Shown piece by piece: positions 6,365 to 7,426 of a stretch of 7,426 nucleotides of DNA (position 1 is the stretch's first letter; each line of letters begins with the position of its first letter). The DNA is from Deltaproteobacteria bacterium (lineage in GTDB: Bacteria; Desulfobacterota; Desulfovibrionia; Desulfovibrionales; Desulfovibrionaceae). The notes under the pieces are model-generated. The model was not told the DNA's origin. It saw only the letters and a list, made by a program, of their open reading frames with translations, and made no database searches. The stretch lies in contig JAIRVN010000164.1 in the NCBI GenBank assembly GCA_031253875.1, positions 1-7,426 of the forward strand, read 5' to 3'. The translations under genes and the position numbers were made by a program.

Positions 6365-7141
6365 TTATGCTTCCGCCAGCAGCATCGGTCTGCCGGTGCC
6401 GGGGTGTTGAAAACAGGTGAATTGGTGACTGAAAGCTTCTTCAAGGATGTTCCCCTGCAACATCTCCTGCGCCTGCCCGAAAAACAGTTGCCGCCCTTGG
6501 CGCAACACCAGGATTTTTCCTTCCATGCACACCGGATGATTGAGGTCATGCGTGACCGTAAGCATGGTTATGCCGTGTTCTCTATGCAAAACGCGGATGA
6601 GACGGTTCAATTCCGCAGTGTGTTTGGGATCCAGAAAAGACGCCGGTTCATCCAGCAAGATAATTTCCGTTTCCTGGGCAAGAGCCGCCGCCACAAATGC
6701 CTTTTGGCGCTCTCCTCCGGAAAGGCTCGCCAAACGGCGGGATGCCAGCTTTTTCATATCTGTCAGGCATAACGCCTTCTCCACAGCTTCCAGATCCGTC
6801 CTGCGCAAAACGCCGCCAGCGGAAAGGTAGGGATACCGGCTCAGGCGCAGCAATTCTTCCACGGTGAAAGGCGGAATCCATCCTCCTGCTTGAGGGACAT
6901 AAGAAATCAGCGCAGCCAGCCTCCGTTGGTCGTATTCCGACAACAAGCAACCCTTAAGGCGGATTTCCCCTCGTGCGCTTCCCTGTTCGTGCACGCGCAT
7001 CAGGCATTTCAAAAGCGTGGATTTGCCCGCGCCGTTGGGGCCGATCACCGAAAGGTATTCCCCTTTTGCAAGGGTGAAGGAGAGGCACTCCAGTATGGGA
7101 ATGTCCTCAAGCACGAAAGAAAACTGCTGTACATGCAACAT
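6365..7141 (-). CDS. ABC transporter ATP-binding protein, BtuD/FecE family
   Basis: This 258-residue ATPase drives import through the adjacent permease. All nucleotide-binding motifs are present and intact: Walker A GPNGAGKST (34-42), Q-loop YVPQ (81-84), signature LSGGERQ (140-146), Walker B IILLDEP (160-166), D-loop SFLD (168-171) and H-loop TVTHD with H198. Length and spacing are typical of the iron-siderophore/heme/B12 importer group. ATG at 7141 follows the binding-protein stop after a 3-bp gap. Its ribosome binding site (GGA, 7 nt upstream) lies inside the end of that gene, implying coupled translation. Motifs do not reveal the substrate; the corrinoid assignment comes from the CbiZ fusion in the same operon. 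Its partner subunits are the permease at 5364-6353 and the binding protein at 7145-7426. Confidence 0.94.
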   Translation of the reverse strand: MLHVQQFSFVLEDIPILECLSFTLAKGEYLSVIGPNGAGKSTLLKCLMRVHEQGSARGEIRLKGCLLSEYDQRRLAALISYVPQAGGWIPPFTVEELLRLSRYPYLSAGGVLRRTDLEAVEKALCLTDMKKLASRRLASLSGGERQKAFVAAALAQETEIILLDEPASFLDPKHTAELNRLIRVLHREHGITMLTVTHDLNHPVCMEGKILVLRQGRQLFFGQAQEMLQGNILEEAFSHQFTCFQHPGTGRPMLLAEA

Positions 7142-7144
7142 GGT

Positions 7145-7426
7145 CTATTCCACGGGTTCTGGATGGGATTGCGGATACAACGCATGAGAAAGTTTTGTCA
7201 GCGTTTGATAAAAACGCGGTCCCGGCACTGTGTCCGCTTCGTCTGTAAATAAATACAAGCGCTGGTTTTTTATTGCGGAAACCGATGCAAGGCTTTGCCA
7301 GTCCCGGCGCACTGCATCCAAATTTTCAGCGGCGGGAATACTATCAATAATCACGTCGGGGTTAAGAAAGATGATAGCTTCACGGGACAGACGCGGGAAA
7401 GCCAATTCGCCTGTATAGACGTTGCT
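7145..7426 (-). CDS. BtuF-type periplasmic substrate-binding protein, C-terminal 93 residues (runs off right edge)
   Basis: Only the C-terminal lobe is visible; the N-terminus, signal peptide and true start lie beyond the window. The frame is open to the edge, so the apparent TTG start at 7405 is not real. Recognisable class III binding-protein features are LSREAIIFLNPDVIIDSIP (strand-helix-strand with the PDVII motif), RDWQSLASVSAIKNQRLYLF (the usual W-x-x-L-x-A-V-K-x-x-R-V-Y pattern) and PGPRFYQTLTKLSHALYP, the closing helix. The PGPR form is common among BtuF-like proteins and favours a corrinoid ligand, though iron-chelate binders are close relatives. It precedes the ATPase by 3 bp and is the conventional binding protein of this transporter. 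The operon thus encodes two binding-protein domains: this one and the domain fused to CbiZ. Confidence 0.85.
   Translation of the reverse strand, partial: SNVYTGELAFPRLSREAIIFLNPDVIIDSIPAAENLDAVRRDWQSLASVSAIKNQRLYLFTDEADTVPGPRFYQTLTKLSHALYPQSHPEPVE

Overview
The window holds one compact operon, all on the minus strand and read from right to left. It looks like a dedicated corrinoid (vitamin B12-type) scavenging system of a Gram-negative bacterium. A TonB-dependent outer-membrane receptor and a TonB protein show that the host has an outer membrane. The gene style (moderately GC-rich) and the CbiZ fusion would fit a Desulfovibrionaceae-like deltaproteobacterium, but this taxonomic guess is an inference and is weak.

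In transcription order the operon contains six genes. They are the C-terminal part of a BtuF-type periplasmic binding protein (cut by the right edge), a BtuD/FecE-type ABC ATPase, a BtuC/FecCD-type permease, a BtuB-like TonB-dependent receptor, a 668-residue exported fusion protein, and a TonB protein. Intergenic gaps are 3, 11, 9 and 13 bp, and the last junction overlaps by 11 bp if the first TonB start is used. This implies one transcript with translational coupling. The promoter, and any cobalamin riboswitch, would lie beyond the right edge.

The most notable gene is the fusion at 1244-3250. It has a signal peptide, a complete BtuF-like binding domain, a CbiZ-type adenosylcobinamide amidohydrolase domain, and a further C-terminal segment of about 130 residues that I do not recognise. 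The CbiZ domain is what identifies the transported substrate as a corrinoid, because the transporter genes alone could equally be siderophore or heme genes. The suggested pathway has four steps. The receptor, energised by TonB, brings corrinoids into the periplasm. The fusion protein captures them and removes the aminopropanol/nucleotide-loop side by amide hydrolysis. The free BtuF protein delivers corrinoid to the BtuCD pump. The cytoplasm then rebuilds its own cobamide from cobyric acid.

Left of tonB (105-414) is a gene-free stretch. It ends in a very AT-rich patch with a perfect extended -10 promoter, a strong ribosome binding site and the first 34 codons of a gene running off the left edge. 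That N-terminus resembles the helix-turn-helix region of IS630-type transposases, so a mobile element probably sits just downstream of the operon.
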